A stretch of DNA of 64,000 nt from Pseudoalteromonas luteoviolacea NCIMB 1944 (GCF_001625565.1 NZ_AUXS01000025.1:1-64000); one strand, 5' to 3'. Shown: positions 28,709-37,525, numbered from the stretch's first letter. Notes: generated by a model not told the origin, from the sequence alone. Made by a program: numbers and translations.

Positions 28709-29167
28709 AAGAAAATTTACACAAAAAATATAGAAGACACATATGGACACTCCATTTATGTCAAGTTAAGCAAATCTATCGGGGCAGTTTTTACTGCCAC
28801 GTTATCGTTATTTTATTCCGTACTAGCCGCATTTTGATGATTAACCACATGTAATAAAGTGCGTTGGTCTTACATATATCCGAAATTATACAAAAGAATT
28901 ATAAAAGGCACCCAACCTAATTTGTGCGTAAAATAAGAACAAGAATTCAATATCCAAGTGCACCACATATAAAAACAAGATAGAAATAAGGCTCTTTTCA
29001 GCTTCTGCTAGTGAAATGTGCGACCAATGACATTTTAGGCGCCAAGAAATGCCTTATGAACACCTGCCAATTTCCATGCCGATCTTCCCCTAACTGATAG
29101 TAACAATCTCTAAGTTGGTGTATTGAATCTGCTAAACTAATAGGGAGCCATTTCAAGAGGTGTTCTA
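28709..29167. other. Intergenic region, 459 bp
   Basis: No gene is seen. A small hairpin GGCAGT-TTTT-ACTGCC near 28783-28798 may serve as a terminator for the deaminase-fold gene. Confidence 0.4.
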
Positions 29168-30274
29168 ATGGATACAATGAGCTTTGTCCGCTGTTTCAGT
29201 TGTGTATTGGTATTCGTTACTTTTTCATCGCAAGCCAGTTACTTTGTCTTTGTTAATCCATCAAATCGAGAAGACCAATTTTGGAATCATGTTACTAATT
29301 TAGTTATAGAAACAGCCAAGGACTTAAATGTAAGATTGGATGTTGAATATGCAGGCGCAAATCGAATTCATCAATCCGATCTAATAAAAGAAATTTCAGC
29401 TCGGAAGTCCAAACCAGTTGGCGTCATTTTCATGCCTTACGACGGCAGTATTTTGAAAAGTTTTCAAGCGTTAGAATCAGCTAAAATTCCCTTTGTAACG
29501 TTGGAGCAAGTATTCAATCGGAGTTTGTTTCCAGACCTTGGGTATCCAATGGAGAAATATACATATTGGTTGGGAGAATATACATATGACAACTATGGGG
29601 CAGCCACTAAGTTGACTCAGTACCTTATTGACCGAGCAAACTCTACGTTGAAAACCCCAGAAAATCTTTATGCTGTGGGGTTTGGAGGTGACTTCTACCA
29701 GTCGTCAATAAATCGGCTAAACGGCTTTACAACAACCACACAGCTAAATGAAAACGTGACATTAAATCACGTTTTACCTGCGAACTGGCAGCGGGGCAAA
29801 GCAACACAATTGTTTAAAGACGTTCACTCCAAATATGGAGAAACTCACATTGTATTTTGTGCATCAGACTTAATGGCTTTGGGCGTAATCGAAGGCGCAA
29901 AAGAGTTAGGTTTAACATCCAATAAACAAATTTTTATAGGTGGATTTGACTGGATGCCAGAAGCCTTAAAAGCGATAGAAAATAAGACTCTGACGGCGAG
30001 TATGGGAGGGCACTTTATTCAAGCAAGTATGGCGCTGATTGATTTCTATGACCACTTACACGGTGTGGAAATATATTCTAAGGGTGACAAAAGCGCGAGA
30101 GTCCCCATGTACATTGTTCATGAGAATAACATTGACATATATTTGCCTCTTTTTGACCCAAAAGCTGCCGGCATAGCTGATTTTTCAAAATTTTCTCGGC
30201 ACTGGGCGCATACGCATGGGTTAAAACATGTACCGTTCACCGTAGATAACTATGCAATAGCTGTATCTTATTAA
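29168..30274 (+). CDS. Periplasmic binding protein, sugar-type (orphan)
   Basis: The product is 368 aa with an N-terminal signal (FVRCFSCVLVFVTFSSQAS). The type I periplasmic-binding fold of the RbsB/LacI-like class is seen in YFVFVNPSNREDQFWNHVTNLV, KPVGVIFMPYDGSILKSFQALESAKIPFVTLEQ, HIVFCASDLMALGVIEGAKELGL and IFIGGFDWMPEALKAIEN. No ABC permease, ATPase or membrane kinase is adjacent. It may work as the sensing subunit for a chemoreceptor or two-component system encoded elsewhere (inference). SD AGAGGTG before the ATG. Confidence 0.85.
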   Translation: MDTMSFVRCFSCVLVFVTFSSQASYFVFVNPSNREDQFWNHVTNLVIETAKDLNVRLDVEYAGANRIHQSDLIKEISARKSKPVGVIFMPYDGSILKSFQALESAKIPFVTLEQVFNRSLFPDLGYPMEKYTYWLGEYTYDNYGAATKLTQYLIDRANSTLKTPENLYAVGFGGDFYQSSINRLNGFTTTTQLNENVTLNHVLPANWQRGKATQLFKDVHSKYGETHIVFCASDLMALGVIEGAKELGLTSNKQIFIGGFDWMPEALKAIENKTLTASMGGHFIQASMALIDFYDHLHGVEIYSKGDKSARVPMYIVHENNIDIYLPLFDPKAAGIADFSKFSRHWAHTHGLKHVPFTVDNYAIAVSY

Positions 30275-30429
30275 GCAATACGCAGAACATGTCGCCATTA
30301 CCTAATAGCAGGGTATTGACTTAAAATGCCTTGAGAGGAAACATGTTTATTCGCTGTCTCTTGACTCAAAAGATAAGGTAATTCAATCGGTAGTAGTGAT
30401 GTGGCTGGTGAATGTTGATTGTTATCAAC

Positions 30430-30929
30430 TCAGCTTTTTATCTCGATTGTGAGCTCAGTGACATTTGATATCTGCTTTAGCCAATGGTTAACATATAAAT
30501 CAACAGCTTCGTTGGTTATTCCTATCTGAATTGCTCTATGCTTTAAGAGGTTTAAGTTCAAGTCCCGTTCAGGGTGCCATTGAATACGAACAGGTGTGGC
30601 CTTTTAATTTTTAGCCATGCTTCTTTATGTTTAAACTCTGTAGCTTGGTGGCTTAACAGGCTGCTGTTTAGCGCCCATTCAAAGCCTTCTCTGGAAATAT
30701 TTAAAGCTAAGATCCTGTTTTGACCGTTATCTTTTTGACCCCAACCAGAGCGACACATCATCCATAAAAAAGACGGCTTAATCCAAGTCATACGCTCCAT
30801 CTTAAAAGGAGGAGAAACAAAAGTGCCGTTTATTAAAGCAGAGTCTGCAACTGCATTGTTATAGTTTTGATAAACTCGAATAGTATTATCATCATAGAGC
30901 GCTCTGATCTGCCTAGTGGGAATTGTCAT
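30430..30929 (-). pseudogene. DUF4291 gene broken by a 1-bp frameshift
   Basis: The first ~105 codons encode a clear DUF4291 protein (PTRQIRALYDDNTIRVYQNY, FVSPPFKMERMTWIKPSFLWMMCRSGWGQ). Near 30600 the frame shifts: the original frame ends at 30558 with an unrelated tail. The frame that restores the family (PVRIQWHPERDLNL, HRAIQIGITNEAV, VNHWLKQI) runs on to a stop at 30430-30432. Adding one G in the AAAAGGCC stretch (about 30601-30606) restores the whole protein. It is either a real frameshift mutation or a homopolymer sequencing error. The function of DUF4291 is unknown. Confidence 0.85.
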
Positions 30930-31122
30930 GCTAATTTTTTCATAAAATTACTGGGCAACACCACAAAACCTTTTAAAGCAAAGCACCTAAGAATACGACT
31001 GAAATGGCAGTATCGTTCTATTCGGTTCTACTTTCGGGAACAATCAAAGTATAGTTGTGGCAAAAATAAAACCAGATACCTTGTTCTTTTTTCTGTTGTT
31101 AGCTGTAAGGAAAAATAAAACC

Positions 31123-31626
31123 ATGACCAAACTGACAAGTAATATTGCCGAGTATAACCCGAGGTGGAGTGAGATGTATGAATTTGAAAAGACACGTCTA
31201 ACTGGTATTTTAGCTAATGATATCAAGGAAATTCATCATATAGGGAGCACTTCGATTGTTGGTCTGGCAGCTAAACCTGAGATTGATATCTTAATCGTAA
31301 TATCTGCGACAAATACAAATAAAGATTTTACCTCTAAGCTCGTTCAACTAGGCTACAGAAGAGGTAATGACTTGTCTAAGGGCCACCAATTTTATAAAAA
31401 AGATGTCAACGATGTAAGAACACACAAAATACATATCTGTATTGATGGGCACTCAAAGGTAAAAAAGTTAATTGGCTTTCGTAACTACCTTCGCGCTAAC
31501 AAAAAGGTGCGTGAAGAGTATCAAGCGCTAAAGTACAAGTTAGAAATGGAGAATCAACACGGTATTTCCGAGTACCTTAGTAAAAAAGGCCCTTTTATTC
31601 AGCATGTGATACAAAGTGCACTTTGA
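31123..31626 (+). CDS. GrpB-family protein (UPF0157)
   Basis: The product is 167 aa. It has the GrpB/UPF0157 nucleotidyltransferase-like signature: IKEIHHIGSTSIVGLAAKPEIDILIVI (the GSTS and KPxxD motifs), then THKIHICIDGH and FRNYLRANKKVREEYQALK. The family is distantly related to nucleotidyltransferases; its substrate is not known. The ATG at 31123 gives the usual start (MTKLTSNIAEYNPRWSEMYEFEK), and an upstream ATG at 31057 would add a non-conserved hydrophobic stretch. It is monocistronic. Confidence 0.9.
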   Translation: MTKLTSNIAEYNPRWSEMYEFEKTRLTGILANDIKEIHHIGSTSIVGLAAKPEIDILIVISATNTNKDFTSKLVQLGYRRGNDLSKGHQFYKKDVNDVRTHKIHICIDGHSKVKKLIGFRNYLRANKKVREEYQALKYKLEMENQHGISEYLSKKGPFIQHVIQSAL

Positions 31627-31731
31627 GTAAAGTGATTGGGCGTTAGGGGATGTTGCTTTGATTTCAAAGAGTGTCATACATTAAGGTATGTACTTTAAAT
31701 TAATACAGACGCTATGTACAAGAGGATATCA

Positions 31732-32229
31732 ATGGTGGTTACTAAAAGCTTAAATACCCGGATTTCACTCTATAAGCAAGCTCTTGAAAGTGGTGAATTA
31801 CAGGAAACGTATCAAAGTTTGGTGAGTATCGTTCAAAACCTACGAACTGAATTTTCAAAAAGATATGACGGCGAGTATGCGGTCGCGGGCGTTTTGCATG
31901 GCTACTTAGATTTTACCTATTTTTATATCCAAAACAGCTACCTAAAATCTCATAAATTGAAACTTGCTGTTGTACTCAATCATCAACAAGTCCGATTTGA
32001 ATTGTGGCTTCTTGGTCAAACAAAAGACGTGCAGAAATGCTATTGGTATAAACTAAAGGGTACTGAATGGGTCGACACACAGTGTATGCCAGAGTATTCG
32101 GTATTTGAAGTTCCTTTTTTGGAAGATCCTGATTTTGATAACTTAAATGAACTATCAAAATCAGTGCACAGCGAATTTGAGTCACTATCGATACAGATTT
32201 TTAAAGCGTTAAAGTCGCATGAGGAATAA
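31732..32229 (+). CDS. DUF7000-family protein
   Basis: The product is about 165 aa, cytoplasmic, with no signal. The pattern SLYKQALESGELQETYQSLVSIVQNLRTEFSKRY, then GVLHGYLDFTYFYI, KLKLAVVLNHQQVRFELWLLGQ and KYWYK-type segments, matches small stand-alone proteins now grouped as DUF7000. This is recalled from family memory and not checked. The ATG at 31732 has SD AGAGGATA; the ATG at 31714 has none. Function unknown. Confidence 0.7.
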   Translation: MVVTKSLNTRISLYKQALESGELQETYQSLVSIVQNLRTEFSKRYDGEYAVAGVLHGYLDFTYFYIQNSYLKSHKLKLAVVLNHQQVRFELWLLGQTKDVQKCYWYKLKGTEWVDTQCMPEYSVFEVPFLEDPDFDNLNELSKSVHSEFESLSIQIFKALKSHEE

Positions 32230-32607
32230 AGAGCTAAACGTCTTAATAGGACATCTAAGAGTGTGCGCTACTTTATTGGGCCGACCTAATTCTACATATT
32301 GATTGAGAGCAAGTTGCACTGATAAACAGCGGAAATCCCAAAACTACTTTGTATCAGGTTGAGCTAGGTAGCTAAAAGGTAAGTGGATATCAGTTTACGC
32401 AAACAAGGTGATCGTTAGGTGGGGTATGTGGTTTCCAACGTTTAGTTAAGTATGCGTGAGAGCAACCTCATCGAAGTACTTATGGTTGAGCATATATAAA
32501 ATCCCGATTGTAATTAAAAGATGACTATTAATTTTTCTAAATTGACAGTACCTAATTTATCGGTAGTTTTGAATGTGAGTGAATAAAAAACAATCAAAGG
32601 AGATACT
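32230..32607. other. Intergenic region upstream of leader-peptide gene
   Basis: 378 bp without a coding frame. The last 90 bp are AT-rich and presumably carry the promoter. TTGAATGTGA at 32570-32579 resembles TTGAATGTAA upstream of the peptide gene at 21564 (21538-21547); the shared element is too short to be sure. Confidence 0.4.
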
Positions 32608-32772
32608 GTGAAATTAAAACTAGCACTCAATAAAAAATCAATGAAACAACTCAACCAGAAGCAGTTAAATCAGAAAGTTACGGATAAGGTTGCTGGTGGA
32701 ACATTCATTTCTCAAGTGGGCTGGTGTGGTTCAGGTATGATCCAATGTTGGACAAATGGACCATGTCTATAG
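32608..32772 (+). CDS. Short double-Gly leader peptide (RiPP-like precursor), 3-Cys core
   Basis: The product is 54 aa with a GTG start 5 nt after SD AAAGGAG. The leader MKLKLALNKKSMKQLNQKQL continues to DKVAGG (residue 31). The predicted 23-residue core has three Cys (about residues 40, 47, 53), two Trp and several Gly. The leader architecture (basic LNKK-xxK-L start, Gln/Asn-rich middle, VAGG end) matches the peptides at 9636 and 21564, although it is more diverged. No maturation or export gene is adjacent. Confidence 0.7.
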   Translation: MKLKLALNKKSMKQLNQKQLNQKVTDKVAGGTFISQVGWCGSGMIQCWTNGPCL

Positions 32773-33233
32773 GCATAACTGTTATTGCGAAGTAGCCTTG
32801 CTTAAGAGAGCCTATTGATTACTGGGCTCTCAATTTAAATCAAGTATATAAAAATCAACTGACATTCACTAAAACCAGAAAATTTTTCCATAACTTATTG
32901 AGTATCGACAACATACCTTTGCACCGGTTTTATCTCATCCATTTCTGCTTAGTGCTGAGTGTTTAATCGTGTATTTATCTTAGCTCGCGCTCTTTAAGCT
33001 TCAATTACTGGTTGTGTTAGAAGATCACTTCTTGAGAACTGTTCATCCTTCCCTTTCTTGTAGCTAACTGTTTGCAAAAGAGCCAGATACAAACTACCAC
33101 TTAATAAGTAGCCTAAAACCTTGGTGGCCAACACAATTGGTGAATGACCATGGCAGTTAAGTCTTATTTTAAAACTGATAGGTAATTCTCATTGCTCATA
33201 GTGCAAATAGTAAAACTTGATAAGTGACCTGTT
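32773..33233. other. Intergenic region with hairpin
   Basis: GAGAGCC and GGCTCTC (32806-32831) form a hairpin 34 bp after the short peptide gene, a likely terminator. The remaining ~400 bp show no gene. Confidence 0.5.
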
Positions 33234-34865
33234 ATGAATTTTCAAAGTATTCGCGTTAAATACACGTTTTTGTTTATTGCGATTTCAGTTTTTTTTATCG
33301 CAGTGGTATCAATAAACCTGTTTCTGATATCTAAAACAGAGAATAGCCTCACAGAAGTAGGGACGAAGTTTAACCCGGCTATTTCTGCTGTTATCAATGC
33401 TGATAGAGACCTTTATCAAGCGTTGTCGGCAGAACAGCATATCTTGTACAGTACGAATTTAAACAGTAGCTACAACAATCTATACGCAGACTACAAAGAA
33501 AATGCACAGCAGGCATTGGATCGTATGAACAAATATCGTGAGTTGATGGGAGACTACCCCAGTGCGTTGGCGCCGTTGAGGGGGTTTGATACCCAATATC
33601 GCATTTGGCTCGCGGACTCTCAAAAGGTATTTGATTTAATGCAACAAGGTGATAAAAGTGCTGCCATTGTCCAAAGTGAAGGCAAAGCGACGCAGAGTTT
33701 TAATGAATTAAGAGAGTATTTTAACTTGGCTGGTGAAGCGGCTGATAACATCAGTGGTGAGGTTAGCAGCCAGTCAATAAGTGAAGTAAATAGTACCTTG
33801 ACGGTGATTTGGGTTGTAAGCGCAATCATAGTTGCAGCCATCGTTGCAATTGGCGTGATCGCACCAAAAAAAATGGCTAATGCGTTAAATGACCTGACAA
33901 ACCAATTAAAAGATATGAGTCAGGGAGATGGAGACCTCACAAGACGGATTAACTCCGAACGAGATGATGAACTTGGCGATGTTGCTAAGGAGTTTGATAG
34001 GTTTGTTGCAGGCCTATCTGATTTGATACGGACGATAGTCGATGAGTCAATGGCGGTTGTTAAGGGTGTAGAAACGCTTGAGTCTGGATCTAAAAATATT
34101 CACGATACTTGCTCTAGTCAGCTGCAAGCCATCGAGGTTATTGTTACAGCGGTGGATGAAATGTCTTACGCAATTAAAGAAGTGGCAAAAAATGCCAACC
34201 TTACAGCGGAAGACCTTGCTAGAGTCAACGACTTGACTAATGAAGGGGCGACGGTCACAAACCAAACGGTTGAGCAAATCAATCAACTTTCAGAGGTCAT
34301 TGCGCATGCTTCTGACACCATCTCAAAGGTTTCTGAAGACTCCACTAATATTACTTCAGTGTTAGATGTGATCCGAGGAATTGCCGAACAGACAAATTTA
34401 CTGGCGTTGAATGCGGCAATAGAAGCCGCCAGAGCGGGTGAGCAAGGCAGGGGGTTTGCGGTTGTTGCAGATGAAGTAAGGACACTTGCCAGTAAAACGC
34501 AGCAGTCCACTGAAAACATACAGGAAATGATTTCAAACTTACAAAAAGGGGTCGAGCAAGCAGTCGCGTCAATAGAAAAGGGCAATGAGTCGACTAGCTC
34601 AACAGTTGATTGTTCATCACAAACTCTCGAGTCGCTCGGCAAGATAGCATCGGCCTCACAGCGGGTGTCTGATGTCGCCGTGCAAACAGCGACTGCAACG
34701 GAGCAACAAAGCAAAGTCACCGATGATATAAGTGGTAATTTGACCCAAATGTTTCAAGGGACACGCCTCAATTTCGATACCGCGGTAGAAAATGAAGAAG
34801 TTGCAGATAAAACAATGGCAAGCGCAAAAAGACTTAGTCAGGCAGTTGGCGGGTTCAAACTATGA
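33234..34865 (+). CDS. Methyl-accepting chemotaxis protein
   Basis: The product is 543 aa. TM1 is at about residues 9-31 ([21 protein letters not shown]). A periplasmic four-helix-bundle-like sensor spans ~32-185 and TM2 is at ~186-209 ([19 protein letters not shown]). HAMP follows ([19 protein letters not shown]), then the long cytoplasmic coiled coil with the signalling tip [32 protein letters not shown] (about residues 384-415). The tip binds CheA/CheW in this family. The ligand is unknown. It is monocistronic, with no che genes nearby. Confidence 0.95.
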   Translation: MNFQSIRVKYTFLFIAISVFFIAVVSINLFLISKTENSLTEVGTKFNPAISAVINADRDLYQALSAEQHILYSTNLNSSYNNLYADYKENAQQALDRMNKYRELMGDYPSALAPLRGFDTQYRIWLADSQKVFDLMQQGDKSAAIVQSEGKATQSFNELREYFNLAGEAADNISGEVSSQSISEVNSTLTVIWVVSAIIVAAIVAIGVIAPKKMANALNDLTNQLKDMSQGDGDLTRRINSERDDELGDVAKEFDRFVAGLSDLIRTIVDESMAVVKGVETLESGSKNIHDTCSSQLQAIEVIVTAVDEMSYAIKEVAKNANLTAEDLARVNDLTNEGATVTNQTVEQINQLSEVIAHASDTISKVSEDSTNITSVLDVIRGIAEQTNLLALNAAIEAARAGEQGRGFAVVADEVRTLASKTQQSTENIQEMISNLQKGVEQAVASIEKGNESTSSTVDCSSQTLESLGKIASASQRVSDVAVQTATATEQQSKVTDDISGNLTQMFQGTRLNFDTAVENEEVADKTMASAKRLSQAVGGFKL

Positions 34866-35146
34866 ATCTATTTACGACTATAGGACTCTCATCCAAGTGT
34901 TGATGAATCGCCAACTTAATGTTGAATGCTGCACTAATAAGAGTGAATACAGTACAAAGCATGTCTGTTAATTCGACAATATGTAACTCGAAAATAACGA
35001 CCAGCGGGTTACTTGCAGCCATAACGAGTAAAAGTACAACAGGCCCTGATAACAATAGGATGGTTACCAAGCTATAGGCAATAAGACGCGTAAAAAAGTA
35101 TGCTCTGCATAGAAAGTAAGCGATTGTCTTGAAATTGATTATTCAT
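34855..35146 (-). pseudogene. Small membrane-protein gene, apparent frameshift in a T6 tract
   Basis: On the minus strand an ATG at 35146 opens MNNQFQDNRLLSMQSILF and then stops early. The next frame carries RLIAYSLVTILLLSGPVVLLLV, more hydrophobic segments and a stop at 34855. Removing one T from the six-T run (plus-strand A's at 35092-35097) joins them into a ~97-aa protein with two or three membrane segments. Its 3' end overlaps the chemoreceptor gene by 11 bp, antiparallel. The SD is poor. It could be a mutation, a sequencing error or a chance hydrophobic frame; the family is not recognised. Confidence 0.4.
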
Positions 35147-35150
35147 ATGT

Positions 35151-35163
35151 AGGTCAATGACCT
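35151..35163. promoter_or_regulatory. Palindrome AGGTCA-A-TGACCT
   Basis: A perfect 6-1-6 inverted repeat just upstream of the frameshifted small membrane-protein frame. It could be an operator; no regulator is assigned. Confidence 0.35.
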
Positions 35164-35174
35164 GCCGGTTCAAT

Positions 35175-35215
35175 GACTATGCACCTAGGTGTAAAAGGCA
35201 CATAGTCTAGTTTTT
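35175..35215 (+). terminator. Candidate hairpin terminator
   Basis: GACTATG and CATAGTC (35175-35181, 35201-35207) followed by TAGTTTTT. The T-run orientation would stop + strand transcription; the stem-loop could also serve the convergent lectin gene. Confidence 0.45.
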
Positions 35216-35223
35216 AACTCCGT

Positions 35224-35586
35224 TTATTTGTCAACGGTCAGCACACCATCGATGTTAGAAACACTGACATTGTCCAAGCCACTGATCACCAACGTTGACT
35301 CTTGATATGTTTGATCGCGCTTTTGGCACTCGGCAGACAAAACAACAACAATGTCATCAGATGTTTTTTGATAGCTGCCGCTAGGCACATAGCCGCTAGC
35401 GCTACCTGAGTGTGTTTGATTGACTAAAAAACCATCCATGTTTGCTACATCAGCAGAAGATAAGTTCGTCAAATCAAGTGAGGCCGGAATGTACTTGCCA
35501 TCTCGTTTTTGAGATTTTGTGTACAGCGTTGAGCGAATATTTTTAGACGTTAAAGTAAAGCTACCTTCTGGAATATATTGACTCAT
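35224..35586 (-). CDS. Cyanovirin-N homology (CVNH) lectin-like protein
   Basis: The product is 120 aa, two tandem CVNH repeats. Repeat 1 (IPEGSFTLTSKNIRSTLYTKSQKRDGKYIPASLDL...VANMDGFL) and repeat 2 (VPSGSYQKTSDDIVVVLSAECQKRDQTYQESTLVI...VSNIDGVL) follow the cyanovirin pattern GxFxxTxxxI, L-x-A-x-C-x-x-x-D and NIDGxL. Cyanovirin-type proteins bind high-mannose glycans. Only one Cys remains (AEC in repeat 2), so the usual disulfides are missing. The ATG at 35586 has SD AAAGGAAAC. No signal peptide, so export is unclear. Confidence 0.85.
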   Translation of the reverse strand: MSQYIPEGSFTLTSKNIRSTLYTKSQKRDGKYIPASLDLTNLSSADVANMDGFLVNQTHSGSASGYVPSGSYQKTSDDIVVVLSAECQKRDQTYQESTLVISGLDNVSVSNIDGVLTVDK

Positions 35587-35844
35587 TTTAGTTTCCTTTA
35601 AGTTGTAAAATAAATTGATATGAGTGAAGTCCATTATGTGACACTTTGGTTTCACCACACTTAAGTTGGCAGATAGATTTGGCTTTTAACATTACAAATT
35701 ATTACACTGTAACAATATTTGGAACGAGACTGATTTTCTATATTGCTAACAAAATGGAGGCAGGTATGAATATCGGTAATAGTGGGTTAGCCAGTATCGG
35801 CATTGATACTGGTTGTTGTAGGAAAAGAGATGATAAGGGGCCCT

Positions 35845-36219
35845 ATGCAAGATTTTGAAAAGGTGCTGGAAGTAGCAAAGCGCAAAAGTGTATTTGATCA
35901 AACAAATAGTTGGTATTCTGGCTCGAGCACATACCTGTCATCCTTAAAAGATGAAATAACCGAAGTCACAGAAGAAATACCAAAAAACAGGACCTGCTAC
36001 CTTGAAGATGAGTTGGGAGATGTCCTTTGGAATTACCTTAATATCTTGTTGTCACTTGAAAAAGAGTCGGGTATTGATGTTAACTCTGTACTCAAACGCG
36101 CTTACGTTAAATACGAGCAAAGGGTGTCAGCCATCGAAGCTGGTGGTAGTTGGGCAGAAGTAAAAGAAGCACAAAAGCAAATTTTGGCACGTGAGCAGGC
36201 GTTAGTCGAACGTACTTAA
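35845..36219 (+). CDS. MazG-like nucleotide pyrophosphohydrolase
   Basis: The product is 124 aa. The all-alpha NTP-pyrophosphohydrolase motif is visible: LKDEITEVTEEIPKNR (ExxxE pair) followed by YLEDELGDVLWNYLNILLSLE (ExxD), which coordinates Mg2+ in the family. Members hydrolyse (d)NTPs to monophosphates, often for house-cleaning of non-canonical nucleotides. The start at 35845 is chosen for the SD AAGGGG; upstream in-frame codons (from 35803) lack one. Specificity unknown. Confidence 0.85.
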   Translation: MQDFEKVLEVAKRKSVFDQTNSWYSGSSTYLSSLKDEITEVTEEIPKNRTCYLEDELGDVLWNYLNILLSLEKESGIDVNSVLKRAYVKYEQRVSAIEAGGSWAEVKEAQKQILAREQALVERT

Positions 36220-36267
36220 TTTGTTTTGAACTTTGGTCCCTAAAAATACAGGAAGGTACAGGTAAAA

Positions 36268-36714
36268 ATGGAATATTTGGAAGTTAATAGTCATGCAATT
36301 CCGATTGAACTCTTGCTTGAAGCAGATCCATCAAAAGAGAGTATTTTAAACTACCTATCAGGATCTTGGTGTTTTGTGGCAACAACACGCGGCAAAATTC
36401 TCGCGGCATGTATCGTCAAAGCGCAAGGTGTAGAACTGGCGGAAATTTACAACATTTCGGTTTATCCAGCCTATCAAGGACAAGGAATTGGGTCTAAATT
36501 GCTTCAGTTTACCCTCTCTGAATTATCAAATAGAGGCGTGAAGAGAGTTGAACTTGGCACCGGTACGTTTGGTTATCAGCTCACTTACTATCAGCGTATC
36601 GGATTTCGGGTGGCATCGGTATCAAAGGATTATTTTTTAAAACAATATGATATGCCAATTTTCGAAAATGGCATTCAGCACAAGGATATGCTAAGGCTAT
36701 ATATTCAAATTTAA
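36268..36714 (+). CDS. GNAT-family N-acetyltransferase
   Basis: The product is 148 aa. Motif A is ELAEIYNISVYPAYQGQGIGSKLLQFTL (acetyl-CoA pyrophosphate loop QGQGIG, about residues 68-90), followed by LTYYQRIGFRV typical of the C-terminal strand and helix. It transfers an acetyl group to an unknown amine substrate in the cytoplasm. It lies 48 bp after the MazG-like gene and 66 bp before a VOC gene on the same strand. Confidence 0.88.
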   Translation: MEYLEVNSHAIPIELLLEADPSKESILNYLSGSWCFVATTRGKILAACIVKAQGVELAEIYNISVYPAYQGQGIGSKLLQFTLSELSNRGVKRVELGTGTFGYQLTYYQRIGFRVASVSKDYFLKQYDMPIFENGIQHKDMLRLYIQI

Positions 36715-36780
36715 ATCGTTGATCATCTATTCACGATAAAAGTGAAGTAGTCATTAATGAATAGGAACAGGGAGTTTGAA

Positions 36781-37125
36781 ATGAAAGTTCATTACCTAGA
36801 AATTGTTTCAGTTGATGTAGAGTCTGTCATCAGTGCTTATGAAGACACATACAAGGTGAAGTTTGGTGAAGCAGAAGAGTTACTTGGTGGCGCTCAAACT
36901 TGCATATTATCTGATGGTTCTATTGTGGGGGTACGTGGCCCATTGCGAGATACGGAAACGCCGACTGTTCGCCCATATTGGTTGGTGGATGATATTGAGC
37001 AAGCTGTGCAAAGTGCACAATCGAATGGCGCAGAAATAGCGCTACCACCATTGGAGATCCCTGGTAAAGGGAAGTTCGCAATTTATATTTTGGGGTCTAT
37101 TGAGCATGGATTGTGGCAGATATAA
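36781..37125 (+). CDS. VOC-superfamily (glyoxalase-like) protein
   Basis: The product is 114 aa. The paired beta-alpha-beta-beta-beta layout of VOC proteins is seen: KVHYLEIVSVDVESVISAYEDTYKVKFGEAEE, then RPYWLVDDIEQAVQSAQSNGAEIALPPLEIPGKGKFAIYILGSIEHGLWQ. The ATG at 36781 has SD AGGGAG, whereas an ATG at 36757 does not. Metal ligands are not fully obvious (one His, one Glu), so it may bind rather than catalyse. Substrate unknown. Confidence 0.8.
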   Translation: MKVHYLEIVSVDVESVISAYEDTYKVKFGEAEELLGGAQTCILSDGSIVGVRGPLRDTETPTVRPYWLVDDIEQAVQSAQSNGAEIALPPLEIPGKGKFAIYILGSIEHGLWQI

Positions 37126-37171
37126 CCATGGTTTCTTAGTAAGCGAATTGAAATAACATGAGGCTCCAAAA

Positions 37172-37525
37172 ATGAAAACAGCCCCCATAAAAGAACAAAT
37201 CACATTCGAGGATTTTACCAAAATTGATATTCGTGTTGGTCAAATCATCTCAGTGAGTGACGTAGAAAAATCAGATAAACTTATGAAGCTTATCGTTGAT
37301 TTTGGCGACCATACACGTTCAATTTTGGCTGGAATAAAACAAGAACGTGAAGATCCAAAAGAAATTGAAGGAAAACAAGCGCTGTTCGTAGTGAATTTGC
37401 CAGAAAGAAAAATGGCTGGTGAAGTATCACAAGGTATGCTTTTTGATATCGGTTATGAAGATAAAGTACAGCCATGTCTTGCTTGTCCAGAAAGGCAAAT
37501 TCCAAATGGTACAAGAGCTGGTTAG
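37172..37525 (+). CDS. CsaA-like tRNA-binding domain protein
   Basis: The product is 117 aa, a stand-alone OB-fold tRNA-binding domain: FEDFTKIDIRVGQIISVSDVEKSDKLMKLIVDFGDHTRSILAGI and ALFVVNLPERKMAGEVSQGMLF. These match CsaA and the C-terminal domain of methionyl-tRNA synthetase. Such proteins bind tRNA or act as weak chaperones. The C-terminal PCLACPERQIPNGTRAG carries two Cys, slightly different from classic CsaA. Length is complete for the family. Confidence 0.85.
   Translation: MKTAPIKEQITFEDFTKIDIRVGQIISVSDVEKSDKLMKLIVDFGDHTRSILAGIKQEREDPKEIEGKQALFVVNLPERKMAGEVSQGMLFDIGYEDKVQPCLACPERQIPNGTRAG

Noticed and set aside
31620-31665. GGGCGTTAGGGG after the GrpB gene, and similar GTTAGGTGG at 32414 and 49014, as integron attC ends
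   Set aside because: No matching first half with inverted-repeat folding, no repeated copies between genes, and no integrase; short GTTAGG strings occur by chance.
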